This document shows, piece after piece, positions 17,456 through 26,927 of a stretch of DNA of 64,000 nt (its first letter is position 1; every line of letters starts with the position of its first letter). A program made the translations under genes and the position numbers. The DNA comes from SFEL01 sp963640685. Lineage in GTDB: Bacteria; Bacillota; Clostridia; Christensenellales; CAG-138. The stretch lies in contig CAVIAA010000006.1 of assembly GCA_963640685.1 (NCBI GenBank), forward strand, positions 1-64,000, read 5' to 3'. The notes beneath the pieces were generated by a model. It worked only from the letters and a program-made list of their open reading frames with translations. It had not been told where the DNA came from and ran no database searches.

Positions 17456-19678
17456 TTATTCTACCGGCTTTATCGGCGCATACGCCGCCGCAAAGCGCTT
17501 CACTCCGGCGGCGCCGAAATCTATCGACACCAGCATGGAGCTGCCTGAGCCGGTTATATCCGTAACGGTACCCAAGCCGAACTTGTCGTGCTGCACCTTT
17601 TGATACTTTTCAAAGCTCTTTGCAGCAGGCGCTGCAGCCGCAGGACGAACGTCCTTTGTCCCGTCGCCAAGATAGTGTGAATCCATCGCGTAGCGGTGGA
17701 AGTTTTTGCGCTGCGGCTTTGTGCGCTCGGTTTGCTCGCCGCTTTCCTGCTTCTTTACGGGGTTATCCGACACCGTGAGCTCCTGCGGTATCTCCTCCAG
17801 GAACCTCGATTTGCGGTTGTAGGATTCATTGCCGAATATGTTGCGCTGCCTTGCGTTTATGAGGTACAGCTTCTGCTCCGCCCTCGTCATGCCGACATAG
17901 CAGAGGCGGCGCTCCTCCTCCATCGCCCTGTCCGACATGTCGTTCTTCGCCCTCGACGTCGGGAATATGTTCTCCTCCATGCCTATCATAAACACAACGG
18001 GGAACTCCAATCCCTTTGCGCTGTGCAGCGTCATCAGCGCAACGGCGCCGTTTTCATCCGTCATGGAGTCTATGTCGGATACCAAAGCAACGTTTTCCAA
18101 GAATGCCTTCAGTGCATCCTCGCCCTCCGGCAGATCTTTTTCTATTTCTTTTATGTTGCCTATAAGCTCGCGAAGGTTGTCCATGCGGGATTCTACCTCG
18201 CCGCGCTTATCCTCAGCCTTAAGATAGGTTTCGTATTCCAGCGCGCTTATCATATTGGCGGTAAACTCCGAAAGCGGCATAGTACGACTTTGGGTTATAA
18301 ACTCGTTCATGGTATCCGCAAATGGCTTTATCTTTTTCATCGCCCGCGGGTCAATGTTCTCGCTCGTAAGTGCCGTTACCAGCATTGAGCTTCCCTCGCT
18401 CTGCGCAACGCGGGCAAGCTCCGCAACTGAGGCATCGCCTATGCTGCGCTTTGGAACGTTTATTATACGCTTCAGCGCAATATCATCAAATGGATTGTAT
18501 ATAAGGCGCAGATACGCCATTATATCCTTTATCTCCTTGCGCTCATAGAACCGCTGCCCGCCGTATACCTTGTTCGGTATGCCGTAGTTTACCATCGTAG
18601 TCTCGGGTATTCGGCTCTGGGCATTCATTCGGTAGAGCACGGCAAAATCGCCATAGCTTCTGCCGTCCCTGACGCCCTCCATTATCTTTCGGCAGACGAA
18701 ATGCGCCTCGTCCCGCTCGCTGTCCGCAGTAAAGGTCTCGACCCGGTCTCCCTCGCCGTTGTTCGTCCATAGTTTCTTGCTCTTTCGCCCCTTGTTGTTC
18801 TCTATTACGGCGTTCGCAGCATTCAGTATGTTTGATGTTGAGCGATAGTTCTGCTCAAGGCGTATGACCTTCGCCCCCTCAAAGTCCTTTTCAAAGTCAA
18901 GTATATTGCGTATATCCGCCCCGCGCCAGCCGTATATGCTCTGGTCGTCATCGCCCACGACGCATATATTGCCGTGCTTGCGCGCCAGCAGCTCAACTAT
19001 GCGGTACTGCATCACGTTTGTGTCCTGATACTCGTCCACAAGTATATACTTAAACCTGTTGCGGTATTTTTCCAGAACCTCCGGGCAGCTCGTAAACAGC
19101 TCCAGCGTGAGCCCGAGCAGGTCGTCAAAATCAAGCGCGTTGTATTCCTTCATGCTGCGCTGGTATTGCTTAAACACCTTCAATACCCCCTCGTCGAGGT
19201 AGGGGTCGTCCTTGAGGTATTGCTCCGGTGCTTCCGATTTATTTTTTGCCTCGCTTATGTGCTCCTTTATCTGCCGCTTGGTCAGCTCCTTGTCGTTTAT
19301 GCCAAGCTGCTTCATTATTGCGGCTATGAGCGAGGTTTGGTCGTCGTCATCGTATATTACGAAATTGCGGCTGCGCCCCAGCTTATCTATGTCGCTCCTC
19401 AATATCCGCGTGCAGCAGGAATGGAAGGTTGCTACCCACATATCCGCAGCATCGCTTCCGACGAGCGCCTCCGTGCGCTCCCGCATTTCCCTTGCCGCCT
19501 TGTTTGTAAAGGTAAGCGCAAGAATATTGCGCGGCGATACACCGTGCTCAACCAGGTTTGCTATGCGGTAGGTGAGGGCGCGCGTCTTACCCGAGCCTGC
19601 ACCCGCAAGAATGAGCAGAGGCCCTTCGAGCGTTTCAACCGCCAGCCGCTGCTCCTTGTTCAGTGTTGAAAGATCCAT
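17456..19678 (-). CDS. pcrA: UvrD/PcrA-family ATP-dependent DNA helicase
   Basis: Superfamily 1A 3'-5' helicase for repair and clearing of replication blocks. At 740 residues it shows motif I LAGAGSGKTRALTYR near 29, motif II DEYQDTN, motif III VVGDDDQSIYGWRGA, motif IV LEQNYRST, motif V TLHSAKGLEFP and motif VI YVGMTRAEQKLYL. The C-terminal about 100 residues hold a Tudor-like RNA polymerase-binding patch (KVQHDKFGLGTV) typical of PcrA. ligA follows by 31 nt on the same strand. Confidence 0.96.
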   Translation of the reverse strand: MDLSTLNKEQRLAVETLEGPLLILAGAGSGKTRALTYRIANLVEHGVSPRNILALTFTNKAAREMRERTEALVGSDAADMWVATFHSCCTRILRSDIDKLGRSRNFVIYDDDDQTSLIAAIMKQLGINDKELTKRQIKEHISEAKNKSEAPEQYLKDDPYLDEGVLKVFKQYQRSMKEYNALDFDDLLGLTLELFTSCPEVLEKYRNRFKYILVDEYQDTNVMQYRIVELLARKHGNICVVGDDDQSIYGWRGADIRNILDFEKDFEGAKVIRLEQNYRSTSNILNAANAVIENNKGRKSKKLWTNNGEGDRVETFTADSERDEAHFVCRKIMEGVRDGRSYGDFAVLYRMNAQSRIPETTMVNYGIPNKVYGGQRFYERKEIKDIMAYLRLIYNPFDDIALKRIINVPKRSIGDASVAELARVAQSEGSSMLVTALTSENIDPRAMKKIKPFADTMNEFITQSRTMPLSEFTANMISALEYETYLKAEDKRGEVESRMDNLRELIGNIKEIEKDLPEGEDALKAFLENVALVSDIDSMTDENGAVALMTLHSAKGLEFPVVFMIGMEENIFPTSRAKNDMSDRAMEEERRLCYVGMTRAEQKLYLINARQRNIFGNESYNRKSRFLEEIPQELTVSDNPVKKQESGEQTERTKPQRKNFHRYAMDSHYLGDGTKDVRPAAAAPAAKSFEKYQKVQHDKFGLGTVTDITGSGSSMLVSIDFGAAGVKRFAAAYAPIKPVE

Positions 19679-19787
19679 TTTTCTCTCCGTTTCCGGTAAG
19701 CTATGTTAAAGCTGTACTGCATATTTTTACATATATATTCTACCACATATCCGTCATAATAAAAAGAGCGGTTTTAATGCTTGCGCT

Positions 19788-20447
19788 TTATCTTTTCGTT
19801 GACCCGCGCTGTGCCAGCCCTTCCATACTGCAAATTCGATACCCGGCACCGGTTTTTTTCAAAATTCCGTCCCTGCATAGTGCTCCCATCATACGGTACA
19901 GGTGGCGGTAGCTTACGCCGACAGAGGCTGCGACCTCGGTCATTATATCCCGAAAATACATCCCGTTCGCCGCAGCCAGTATATAGCGGCAAAGCCTTAC
20001 ATTGGATGTATAAAGCGTATTTTCAACGACATTATCGGTCAGCTGCAGCTTTTTAGCAATCTCCGCCGCGGCGGATCTTGTAAAGGCAAGGCTGCTATTC
20101 AGATACTCCGTATTGCGGCGCACCGGCACGGCGATGCATTGAAAATCCTCCAGCGCGGTAACGGTCGTAGTATCCGCTGCCGAACCGGAATACAGTTCCG
20201 CTTCCCCTATGAGCCCATCCGAAGCATAAAAGCAAAGCACCATGCCCTTGCCGTTTGGCGCAGTTAGGCTCACCTTTGCTCTGCCGCTTATCACAATAAA
20301 AATATACTCGTTCGGCGCTCCTGCCGCTATGATGCACTCCCCGAAATCATACCTGCGAACGGAGCACTGCAGTAATTTCGCCGCGTCCAAGCCATACCTG
20401 CTCATCAGAGCCGATTCACGCGCCGTTATCAAAAATGTTTCCTTCAT
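19788..20447 (-). CDS. Crp/Fnr-family transcriptional regulator
   Basis: The 219-residue protein has an N-terminal cyclic-nucleotide-binding-like beta roll (about 15-130, with GECIIAAG, GRAKVSL and GEAELYSG) and a C-terminal winged helix (about 150-215, with VAASVGVSYRHLYRMMGAL as recognition region). The FNR-type cysteine cluster is absent. It resembles the YeiL-like branch. I start at the ATG at 20447 because GGAGG lies 8 nt upstream; an in-frame start at 20537 would run through the operator. It is divergent from a DMT exporter, with a perfect palindrome between them, so it most likely controls that exporter and itself. Confidence 0.88.
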   Translation of the reverse strand: MKETFLITARESALMSRYGLDAAKLLQCSVRRYDFGECIIAAGAPNEYIFIVISGRAKVSLTAPNGKGMVLCFYASDGLIGEAELYSGSAADTTTVTALEDFQCIAVPVRRNTEYLNSSLAFTRSAAAEIAKKLQLTDNVVENTLYTSNVRLCRYILAAANGMYFRDIMTEVAASVGVSYRHLYRMMGALCRDGILKKTGAGYRICSMEGLAQRGSTKR

Positions 20448-20472
20448 ACTGACTGCCTCCGCCGTTTTTTTG

Positions 20473-20478
20473 ATTATA
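20473..20478 (-). promoter_or_regulatory. -10 element of the Crp/Fnr gene promoter
   Basis: Minus-strand TATAAT preceded by TGC (extended -10), 25 nt upstream of the ATG. The matching -35 position falls inside the palindrome at 20494-20509, which implies autorepression. Confidence 0.55.
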
Positions 20479-20493
20479 GCACAGAGCAATGTG

Positions 20494-20509
20494 TAGGACA
20501 AATGTCCTA
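20494..20509. promoter_or_regulatory. Perfect palindromic operator TAGGACA-AA-TGTCCTA
   Basis: Seven-base inverted repeat with a 2-nt centre, midway between the divergent regulator and DMT genes. A candidate plus promoter (TTATCA, 16 nt, TAGCAT at 20532-20537) would put the palindrome centre about 42 nt upstream of the start site, the class II activation position. Assignment as a Crp/Fnr site is inferred from context. Confidence 0.65.
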
Positions 20510-20570
20510 TTATCAGCCGTGTGCCCCGTGTTAGCATATCTTTTCAGAACAGCAAACGGAGGATTAGCTT

Positions 20571-21464
20571 ATGTACAGTCTGTTAGCCCTTTTATCCGGC
20601 ATTGTGCTTACCGCCATGATCCAAGCGGATGGCGAGCTCGGCGCTCGGTTCGGCGTTTATCACGCGGCGCTGTATACCCATATCGTCGGTGTGGCGTTTG
20701 CGGCGTTGGTTTTGGCCGCGCAGCGCAGCCGCGTTACATTCAGCAAAAAAACGCCCATATGGATGTACCTTGGCGGCGTTATCGGCGTTTTGACAACGGT
20801 ATTCAGCAACATTGCCTTTTTGCACATAAGCCTGACCGGCATCGTAGCGCTGGAGCTTTTTGCGCAGCTCGTATTTTCCGCCCTGATAGACGTTTTCGGC
20901 TGGCTCGGCATGAAACGCCAAGATCGGGCCGATATAAGCATTTCAGGCATACTGCTATCGCTTTTGGGCATTGCGCTCATGGCAGGCGATGCATCAGGCG
21001 GCGGTATGATATACATTCTGCTTGCACTCGCGTCAGGCGTGACCGTCGTGCTGTCCCGTATCGTAAATTCACGCTTGGCGCAGCAGATAGGCGAGCTGCA
21101 GGGCTCCTTTGTAAATCACCTCGCAGGTATGCCGTTTTGCCTGCTGTTGACGGCAGTAATTCCGGAAAGCCCCGAGCCGTCGCAATATCACCTTTGGGCA
21201 TGGGGAGGTGGCATACTCGGCGTAATAATCGTTCTGCTGTTCAATCTCACAGTTCCGAGGCTGCCCGCCTGCCGCTTGACGCTATTGACCTTCTGCGGGC
21301 AGCTTTTCAGCGGTATACTGCTGGATGTGCTTTTGAACGGAACGCTTAACAGGCGCGAGCTTGCCGCCGGCCTTTTGATCTCCGCCGGCGTTGCGCTCAG
21401 CCGAGCATCAGCGCTATATAAGCAGAGAAAACGGCGCGAACGGAGCCGCGCCGAAATCTGTTGA
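20571..21464 (+). CDS. DMT-family transporter, duplicated DUF606 (YdcZ) type
   Basis: A 297-residue, roughly ten-helix membrane protein built from two similar halves (about 1-142 and 143-285), each resembling a DUF606/YdcZ unit. Glycine-rich transmembrane starts recur (LLALLSGIVLTAMIQ and ILLALASGVTVVLSR). Such proteins are putative small-molecule exporters; the substrate is unknown. GGAGG lies 8 nt upstream of the ATG. A basic tail (KQRKRRERSR) ends the protein and is presumably cytosolic. Pairing with a divergent Crp/Fnr regulator is a recurrent arrangement in Clostridia. Its last codons also encode the opposite-strand terminator of pheT. Confidence 0.88.
   Translation: MYSLLALLSGIVLTAMIQADGELGARFGVYHAALYTHIVGVAFAALVLAAQRSRVTFSKKTPIWMYLGGVIGVLTTVFSNIAFLHISLTGIVALELFAQLVFSALIDVFGWLGMKRQDRADISISGILLSLLGIALMAGDASGGGMIYILLALASGVTVVLSRIVNSRLAQQIGELQGSFVNHLAGMPFCLLLTAVIPESPEPSQYHLWAWGGGILGVIIVLLFNLTVPRLPACRLTLLTFCGQLFSGILLDVLLNGTLNRRELAAGLLISAGVALSRASALYKQRKRRERSRAEIC
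21428..21453 (-). terminator. Terminator of pheT, embedded in the 3' end of the DMT gene
   Basis: Minus-strand stem CGGCGCG/CGCGCCG with an 8-nt loop followed by TTTT. It lies 30 nt past the pheT stop and inside the last 12 codons of the convergent DMT gene. Confidence 0.65.
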
Positions 21465-21482
21465 ATTTATTCGTTTTTTGAG

Positions 21483-23885
21483 CTACCCTCTAAGCTCCGC
21501 ATTCAGTCTTGCCTTGAGAGAGCCGACTATCGCCTTCATCGCACCGCTTATATCCTCGTCGGTCAATGTACGATCCTCGGCGCGGACGGTATAGGAATAG
21601 GCCATGCTCTTCTTGCCTGCAGGTATTCCGGGACCCCTGTAAACATCGAACAGCTCAACGTTTTCCAGTATGACCTTTACCGGCGCCTGCTTTATTACCC
21701 TTGCGACCTCCGCCGCGGTGACGCTTTCATCCACGACTACGGCAATGTCCCGCGGCACGAGGGGGTACTTGGGCAGCGCCTTATAGGTCTTCTTCTCCCT
21801 GCGCCTGTTAAAGAGCTTTTTCATGCTGAGCTCCGCGGCGTAAGCAGGCTGAGGCACGCTGAACGCCTTGCGCACATCCGGATGCACGGTGCCGAGCTCG
21901 CCTATGCGCTCGCCCTCGACGTATATCTCTGCCTTTTGACCGGGCTGGAGGTATTCCCCGCCGCCGGAAACAAACTCCGCGTTTTCAATGCCTATACGGC
22001 GCAGTATATACTCTACGGTGCCCTTGAGGGTGAAGAAGCTCTCCTCTGCGCCGGTCATTATGAGACCGAGCAGCTTGCGCTCCTCCGGAAGGTCTGAATT
22101 GTTGTCAAAGTGTACGTTGCCAACCTCAAAGAACCTGCCGCAGCCGGTCTTGCGGTTGCAGTTGCGGGCAACGGTGTCCAGCATACCCGCCATGAGAGTG
22201 GTACGCATGAGGCTCTGATCCTCACCAAATGGATTGAGCAGCTTTACCGCAAGCCGCTTTTCGTCCTCCTCCGGTATGCGCAGGGCATTCAGCGCGGCGG
22301 GGCCGGTGAAGTTGTAGTTATACATCTCGTAGCAGCCCATGGTGACGCACATATCCTTTATCTCGTCCTCAAAGGCGGTTTCGGGGCTGAGCCGCCCGCG
22401 GAAGGTATCCCCCTTCATGAGGGTTGGCTCGATGTTGTAATAGCCGTATATACGGCCTATTTCCTCCGCAATGTCCCAATCCGCCTCAATGCCGCTCTCT
22501 ATATCCACCCGATAATGCGGAACCGTAACGGTCAGTTTATCGCCGTTCACCCTCGCGGGAATGTTTATGGTATCCAGCATCCTTACCATTTCCTCCGGCG
22601 ATATGTCGGTGTTGAGTATGCCGTTTACATGCTTCCAGTCAACATCTATCACCCGCTCGGATATATCCGCGGCGCACACATCTATGTTTTCGCCGACGAC
22701 CTTGCCCGCGCCGAGCTCGTCCACCAGCTCTATCGCCCTGTTTATGGCGTCCATGGCGTTCACCGGCTCAACGCCCTTTATAAAGCGCGCAGCCGCGTCG
22801 GTAACGTGATGCAGCTCACGGGTGGTATGCCTGATATTGCTGCCCTTGAATACCGCCGCCTCAAAGAGCACGGTTTTTGTGTTTTCGGTTATCTCAGAGT
22901 TTTCGCCGCCCATGATGCCGGCTATGCCGACGCCCTTTACGGGATCAGCTATGAGCAGCACATCCGGCGATACCTCGCGCTCCTTGCTGTCCAGCGTTGT
23001 CACCTTTTCACCCTCTTTGCCGCGGCGAACGATTATATGGCCGTCGGTTATGCAGGAAAGGTCAAACGCATGCATAGGGTGGCCGTACTCCACCATAACA
23101 TAGTTGGTTATATCCACTATGTTGTTTATCGGGCGCAGGCCGACGCTGCGAAGGCGCTTCTGCATCCATGCGGGCGAGGGAGCTATGTTTATATCCGTAA
23201 CTGCGCGCGCAATATACCTCGGGCAGAGATCGGTATCCAATACCTCAACGGATGCATAATCCGCACTGCTGCCATTGCCGCTGATCTGCTTTATTTCGTG
23301 TTCACGGAACTTCTGCCCAAGCGCGGCAGCAGCCTCGCGGCAAATGCCGATTATGCTCTGACAGTCCGCCCTGTTCGGAGTCAGCTCGATGTCGAATATC
23401 AGCCCATCCAGCCCTACCGCCTCCTGTATGCTCTGTCCGAGGGGATGCTCCTCCTCGAGCAGCATTATGCCGTATACCTCAGCACCCGGGTAATCCGCCT
23501 CGGTAAGGCCAAGCTCCTTGCCGGAACAGAGCATTCCGAAGCTCTCGACGCCGCGCATACTGGTCGGGTGTATCTCTATGCCACCGGCAAGCTGCGCCCC
23601 ATCCAGCGCAACGGGCACCAGCGCGCCCTCATATACGTTCTGCGCACCGGTAACTATGCAGAGGTTTTCCTCCTTGCCGACGTTTATCGAGCATATCTGC
23701 AGCTTATCCGCGTTTGGGTGCTTTGAAAGCGCCTCTATCCTGCCCACGACTACGTTGGTTATCCCGGGCATCTCGTTTTCGATATCCGCGACCTCAAAGC
23801 CGCGCCACATCATCAGCTCCACGAACTTTTCGGGAGTTACGTTAAAATCAACATATTCCTTTAACCATTTAAGCGGCAGCTTCAT
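21483..23885 (-). CDS. pheT: Phenylalanyl-tRNA synthetase beta subunit
   Basis: Beta subunit of the alpha2-beta2 PheRS. At 800 residues the domain order is complete: N-terminal tRNA-binding EMAP-like domain (about 40-150, VVGRIEALSKHPNADKL), the B3/B4 editing domain, B5, a catalytic-like core and the C-terminal FDX-ACB anticodon-binding domain (about 705-800, KYPLVPRDIAVVV). Start MKLPLKWLKEYVD is canonical. It follows pheS by 15 nt and shares its T-box leader, so both respond to uncharged tRNA-Phe. Confidence 0.97.
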   Translation of the reverse strand: MKLPLKWLKEYVDFNVTPEKFVELMMWRGFEVADIENEMPGITNVVVGRIEALSKHPNADKLQICSINVGKEENLCIVTGAQNVYEGALVPVALDGAQLAGGIEIHPTSMRGVESFGMLCSGKELGLTEADYPGAEVYGIMLLEEEHPLGQSIQEAVGLDGLIFDIELTPNRADCQSIIGICREAAAALGQKFREHEIKQISGNGSSADYASVEVLDTDLCPRYIARAVTDINIAPSPAWMQKRLRSVGLRPINNIVDITNYVMVEYGHPMHAFDLSCITDGHIIVRRGKEGEKVTTLDSKEREVSPDVLLIADPVKGVGIAGIMGGENSEITENTKTVLFEAAVFKGSNIRHTTRELHHVTDAAARFIKGVEPVNAMDAINRAIELVDELGAGKVVGENIDVCAADISERVIDVDWKHVNGILNTDISPEEMVRMLDTINIPARVNGDKLTVTVPHYRVDIESGIEADWDIAEEIGRIYGYYNIEPTLMKGDTFRGRLSPETAFEDEIKDMCVTMGCYEMYNYNFTGPAALNALRIPEEDEKRLAVKLLNPFGEDQSLMRTTLMAGMLDTVARNCNRKTGCGRFFEVGNVHFDNNSDLPEERKLLGLIMTGAEESFFTLKGTVEYILRRIGIENAEFVSGGGEYLQPGQKAEIYVEGERIGELGTVHPDVRKAFSVPQPAYAAELSMKKLFNRRREKKTYKALPKYPLVPRDIAVVVDESVTAAEVARVIKQAPVKVILENVELFDVYRGPGIPAGKKSMAYSYTVRAEDRTLTDEDISGAMKAIVGSLKARLNAELRG

Positions 23886-23900
23886 AATACATACCTCCCT

Positions 23901-24923
23901 TTAGAACTGCTTCAGGAAACGGGCATCGTTCTCGTATTCGAGGCGGATATCCGTTATACCGTACTTCAGGCTGGCTATCCTGTCCACGCCTACGCCGAAG
24001 GCTATGGCCTTCCATTCGTGCGGATCCAGCCCGCAGTTTTCCAGCTCATGCGGGTTTGTAACGCCGCAGCCCAGTATCTCCAGCCAGCCAGTGCCCTTGC
24101 AGAGGCGGCAGCCCTTTCCGCCGCATAGGGTGCAGGATATATCCACCTCGGCCGAGGGCTCGGTAAAGGGGAAATAGCTCGGGCGGAACCGCATCTTTAC
24201 ATCCTCGCCGAAGACGGTATGTATGAAGGTCAGCAGCGTACCCTTCAGGTCAGCAAGAGTAAGGTTTTTATCCACGACAAAGCCCTCCATCTGCATAAAT
24301 ACAGGGCTATGGCTCGCATCGACCTCGTCCACGCGGAACACGCGCCCGGGCATTATGAGCCGGAAGGGCGGTTTCAGGTTGAGCAGCGCCCTTGCCTCGA
24401 GCGGGGAGGTATGTGTGCGCAGCACCACCCTGTCGTTTACATAGAAGGTATCCTGCATATCTCTCGCGGGGTGATCCAGCGGCAGGTTCAGCTTTGTGAA
24501 GTTATAGTCATCATACTCCACCTCCGGCCCCTCGTAGGTCGTGAACCCCATACCGACGAGCGCGTCCCTTATGGCGCGATAGGTCTGTGTCATGGGGTGC
24601 AGATGCCCCTCCGGCTGGGCGATCTTGCCCGGCTCGGTAACGTCTATCGCTTCCCTTTCAAAGCGCAGCTCCTGCATTTTTGCAGCTATCTCCGCCCTGC
24701 GCCCGGAAAGCTCCTTTTCAAGCTCCTTCTTTACGGCGTTTACCGACTGGCCGACCGTTGCGCGCTCCTCTTTGCTGAGCTGACCCATGGACTTTAGTAT
24801 GCCGGTAAGCGAGCCGCTCTTTCCGAAAACCGAAACGCTGAGGGACTCGATCTCAGCCTCGTCCCTTGCGGCCTTCAGCCTTTCAAGGGTCTCCTGCCTG
24901 ATCTTTTGAAGTGATTCGTTCAT
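23901..24923 (-). CDS. pheS: Phenylalanyl-tRNA synthetase alpha subunit
   Basis: Catalytic subunit of PheRS. The N-terminal coiled coil (about 1-85) binds tRNA; class II motifs follow: GMGFTTYEGPEVEYDDYNF (motif 1 region), LRTHTSPLEAR with PFRLIMPGRVFRVDE (motif 2), and GVGVDRIASLKYG (motif 3). A Cys-rich insert CTLCGGKGCRLC occurs near residue 268. I start at ATG 24923 (340 residues). A TTG at 24941 is in frame, but it overlaps the GGAGG that serves the ATG. It lies directly downstream of the T-box terminator. Confidence 0.96.
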   Translation of the reverse strand: MNESLQKIRQETLERLKAARDEAEIESLSVSVFGKSGSLTGILKSMGQLSKEERATVGQSVNAVKKELEKELSGRRAEIAAKMQELRFEREAIDVTEPGKIAQPEGHLHPMTQTYRAIRDALVGMGFTTYEGPEVEYDDYNFTKLNLPLDHPARDMQDTFYVNDRVVLRTHTSPLEARALLNLKPPFRLIMPGRVFRVDEVDASHSPVFMQMEGFVVDKNLTLADLKGTLLTFIHTVFGEDVKMRFRPSYFPFTEPSAEVDISCTLCGGKGCRLCKGTGWLEILGCGVTNPHELENCGLDPHEWKAIAFGVGVDRIASLKYGITDIRLEYENDARFLKQF

Positions 24924-24939
24924 CTTTAGCCTTTCCTCC

Positions 24940-25205
24940 AAAAAAATATCGCGCCCTGTCCCAAGGGACGAAGGCGCGTTCGTGGTACCACCCTAATTTA
25001 CCCCGCCATCACAGGGCCTTTTTAGCTGTATCGGGCATACCCGGCCTCGGCTACGCACCCGTTTATCAGGCTTCACCGAAGCGGCTCCGGAGCGAACTTA
25101 TGCAGGGCACTCCCACAGGCTCCTCCCAGCTAACGGAGCCCTCTCTGAGGCGAGCATGCGCTGTTTTTCTCCTTCAACGCCGTGTTTTACTACCGAAGTA
25201 TTCTA
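24940..25205 (-). promoter_or_regulatory. T-box leader of pheST
   Basis: On the minus strand the leader contains a distal stem I loop of T-box type (AGAGAGGGCTCC...GGAGCC), a candidate specifier UUC (Phe) at 25096-25094, and the hallmark antiterminator sequence AGGGTGGTACCACG at about 24996-24983. A terminator with CGCGCC/GGCGCG arms (24978-24950) and a long T tract (24949-24940) follows. Uncharged tRNA-Phe is expected to allow read-through into pheS. The specifier position is my reading and is less certain than the T-box itself. This explains the gap between pheS and the next gene. Confidence 0.92.
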
Positions 25206-25241
25206 CCACATACCTCGGCGCACTTCAAGCACTGCTTAAGG

Positions 25242-26849
25242 CTATTTTGCAAGTTTCTCCATTCTTTCCGCAACGGACAGTATATCCTCCGTCATCTCCG
25301 CCGCCGTTTCCGGCTCGCCGGAGAGCAGCTCCGTTGCGGCGATAATCAGCCGCCTCAGCGCCGCGCGCACGTCCCGCTTTTGCTGCTTGCGTGCCTTTTC
25401 TGCCGCTGTGACCTGCTTCATTGCCGTTGCGTATACCTCGCCGGTACCGAGGTCGAACTCCTCGAACATATCCGGCACCTCAACGGAATAGCCCCTTTCC
25501 TGCAGCTTGCCCTTGAGCACGTTTATCGCCTTGTCTTCGCCGTGCACGAGGAACACCGTCTTCGGCCTCTCTGATATTTCGCCTACCCACTCCAAAAGCT
25601 CACTTTGATCTGCGTGACCCGAGAAGCCGTCTATCTGCTTTATCGCGGCGTTGACTATGACCTGCACGCCGAGTATCTTCACCTTCTTTGCCCCGTCTAC
25701 GAGCATGCGCCCCAGCGTGCCGACAGCCTGATAGCCTACGAAAACGACCGTTGCATTCGCCTTGTAGAGGTTATTCTTGAGGTGGTGCCTTATTCGCCCT
25801 GCCTCGCACATGCCGGATGCGGAAATTATGATATTGCAGCCCTTCAGGTCGTTTATCTCCATGCTCTCCTCAACGGTTTCCGCAACATGCAGCGTTTCAA
25901 ACTCAAACAGGTCGCCGCTCCTCGCAAGTGCCTTTGTTTCGTCGTCGTAACACTCTGCGCCGCAGCCTGCGTATATCCGCGTAGCCTTTATGCCGAGCGG
26001 GCTGTCTATGTATACCGGCACCTTTTCGAGACCGGGCACGGTATTGTTGACGAGAAAGCGTTTTATGTAATAGAGGAGCTCCTGCGTTCTGCCCACAGCG
26101 AAAGCGGGGATAACTATATTGCCGCCCCGTGCTATGCCTTCACGGAGTATTTCCGCGAACTCCTGCTCCTTCTCGGCGTCTGTGCTGACGGTATGCAGCC
26201 TGTCACCATAGGTGCTTTCCATTATGAGATAGTCGGCGCTCTTCGGGCTTTCCGGATCCTTGATTATCGGCCTGTCGTCCCTGCCGATATCTCCGGAGAA
26301 CACGACGCAGGTCTTTTTATTCCCCTCCGTTACCCATATCTCTATTGCGGAGGAGCCGAGAAGATGCCCGACATCGGTAAACCTCGCCTCAACGCCGGGG
26401 CAGATCTGCACGACGCTGCCGTACCTCACGCCTTTAAGCAGCTTCAGCGCGTTTTGCGCATCCTCGGTGGTATACAGCGGCTCGACCAACGGCTTGCCCG
26501 CCCGCTCGTTTTTGCGGTTCTGATATTCGGCATCCTGCTCCTGAATATGCGCGCTGTCCGGCAGCATTATGCCGCAGAGCTTTGCCGTTGCCTCGGTTGA
26601 GAATATGCCCCCCTTAAAGCCCCGCTTTACCAGCAGCGGCACCATTCCGGTATGGTCGATATGTGCATGGGTGAGCAAAAGCGCCTTTATATCGGTCGGC
26701 ACGAAGGGAAAGTCTCCCTCGCCGTAGTCCGTTTTTGCATCCGCGCCCTGCCGCATGCCGCAGTCCACAAGTATGCTGCCGCCATCAAAGGTTATCATAT
26801 GGCAGGAGCCGGTGACCGACCTTGCCGCGCCGCAGAACCTTATTTTCAT
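25242..26849 (-). CDS. MBL-fold/beta-CASP metallo-hydrolase (RNA-specificity type)
   Basis: A 535-residue metallo-beta-lactamase protein with a beta-CASP insertion, of the group related to CPSF73/YSH1 nucleases. Metal motif THAHIDHTG lies near 59-67; further ligands include the GHLLGSS His and SGDIGRDD Asp. The beta-CASP signatures IISASGMCEAGRIRHHL and DGFSGHADQSEL follow. The last 70 residues are a charged helical extension. It is distinct from RNase J, which has a different C-terminus. Start ATG 26849 has AGGAGG 11 nt upstream; an earlier ATG at 26873 precedes that site. RNA cleavage is inferred from family only. It ends shortly after the pheST leader begins. Confidence 0.88.
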   Translation of the reverse strand: MKIRFCGAARSVTGSCHMITFDGGSILVDCGMRQGADAKTDYGEGDFPFVPTDIKALLLTHAHIDHTGMVPLLVKRGFKGGIFSTEATAKLCGIMLPDSAHIQEQDAEYQNRKNERAGKPLVEPLYTTEDAQNALKLLKGVRYGSVVQICPGVEARFTDVGHLLGSSAIEIWVTEGNKKTCVVFSGDIGRDDRPIIKDPESPKSADYLIMESTYGDRLHTVSTDAEKEQEFAEILREGIARGGNIVIPAFAVGRTQELLYYIKRFLVNNTVPGLEKVPVYIDSPLGIKATRIYAGCGAECYDDETKALARSGDLFEFETLHVAETVEESMEINDLKGCNIIISASGMCEAGRIRHHLKNNLYKANATVVFVGYQAVGTLGRMLVDGAKKVKILGVQVIVNAAIKQIDGFSGHADQSELLEWVGEISERPKTVFLVHGEDKAINVLKGKLQERGYSVEVPDMFEEFDLGTGEVYATAMKQVTAAEKARKQQKRDVRAALRRLIIAATELLSGEPETAAEMTEDILSVAERMEKLAK

Positions 26850-26881
26850 ATGGATCAAATCCTCCTGTTGCATATTATGTC

Positions 26882-26912
26882 AAAAGCAGCCCTCGGATGC
26901 ACCGGAGGCTGC
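26882..26912 (-). terminator. Terminator after the SEC-C gene
   Basis: Minus-strand GCAGCC...GGGCTGC hairpin with a small internal mismatch, followed by TTTT. Confidence 0.6.
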
Positions 26913-26927
26913 CGCTGTTATACGTAT

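Noticed and set aside
22110..23726. Long open frame of 538 codons opposite pheT
   Set aside because: No recognisable protein, no ribosome binding site, and it lies fully opposite a clear housekeeping gene; long antisense frames arise here from codon composition.
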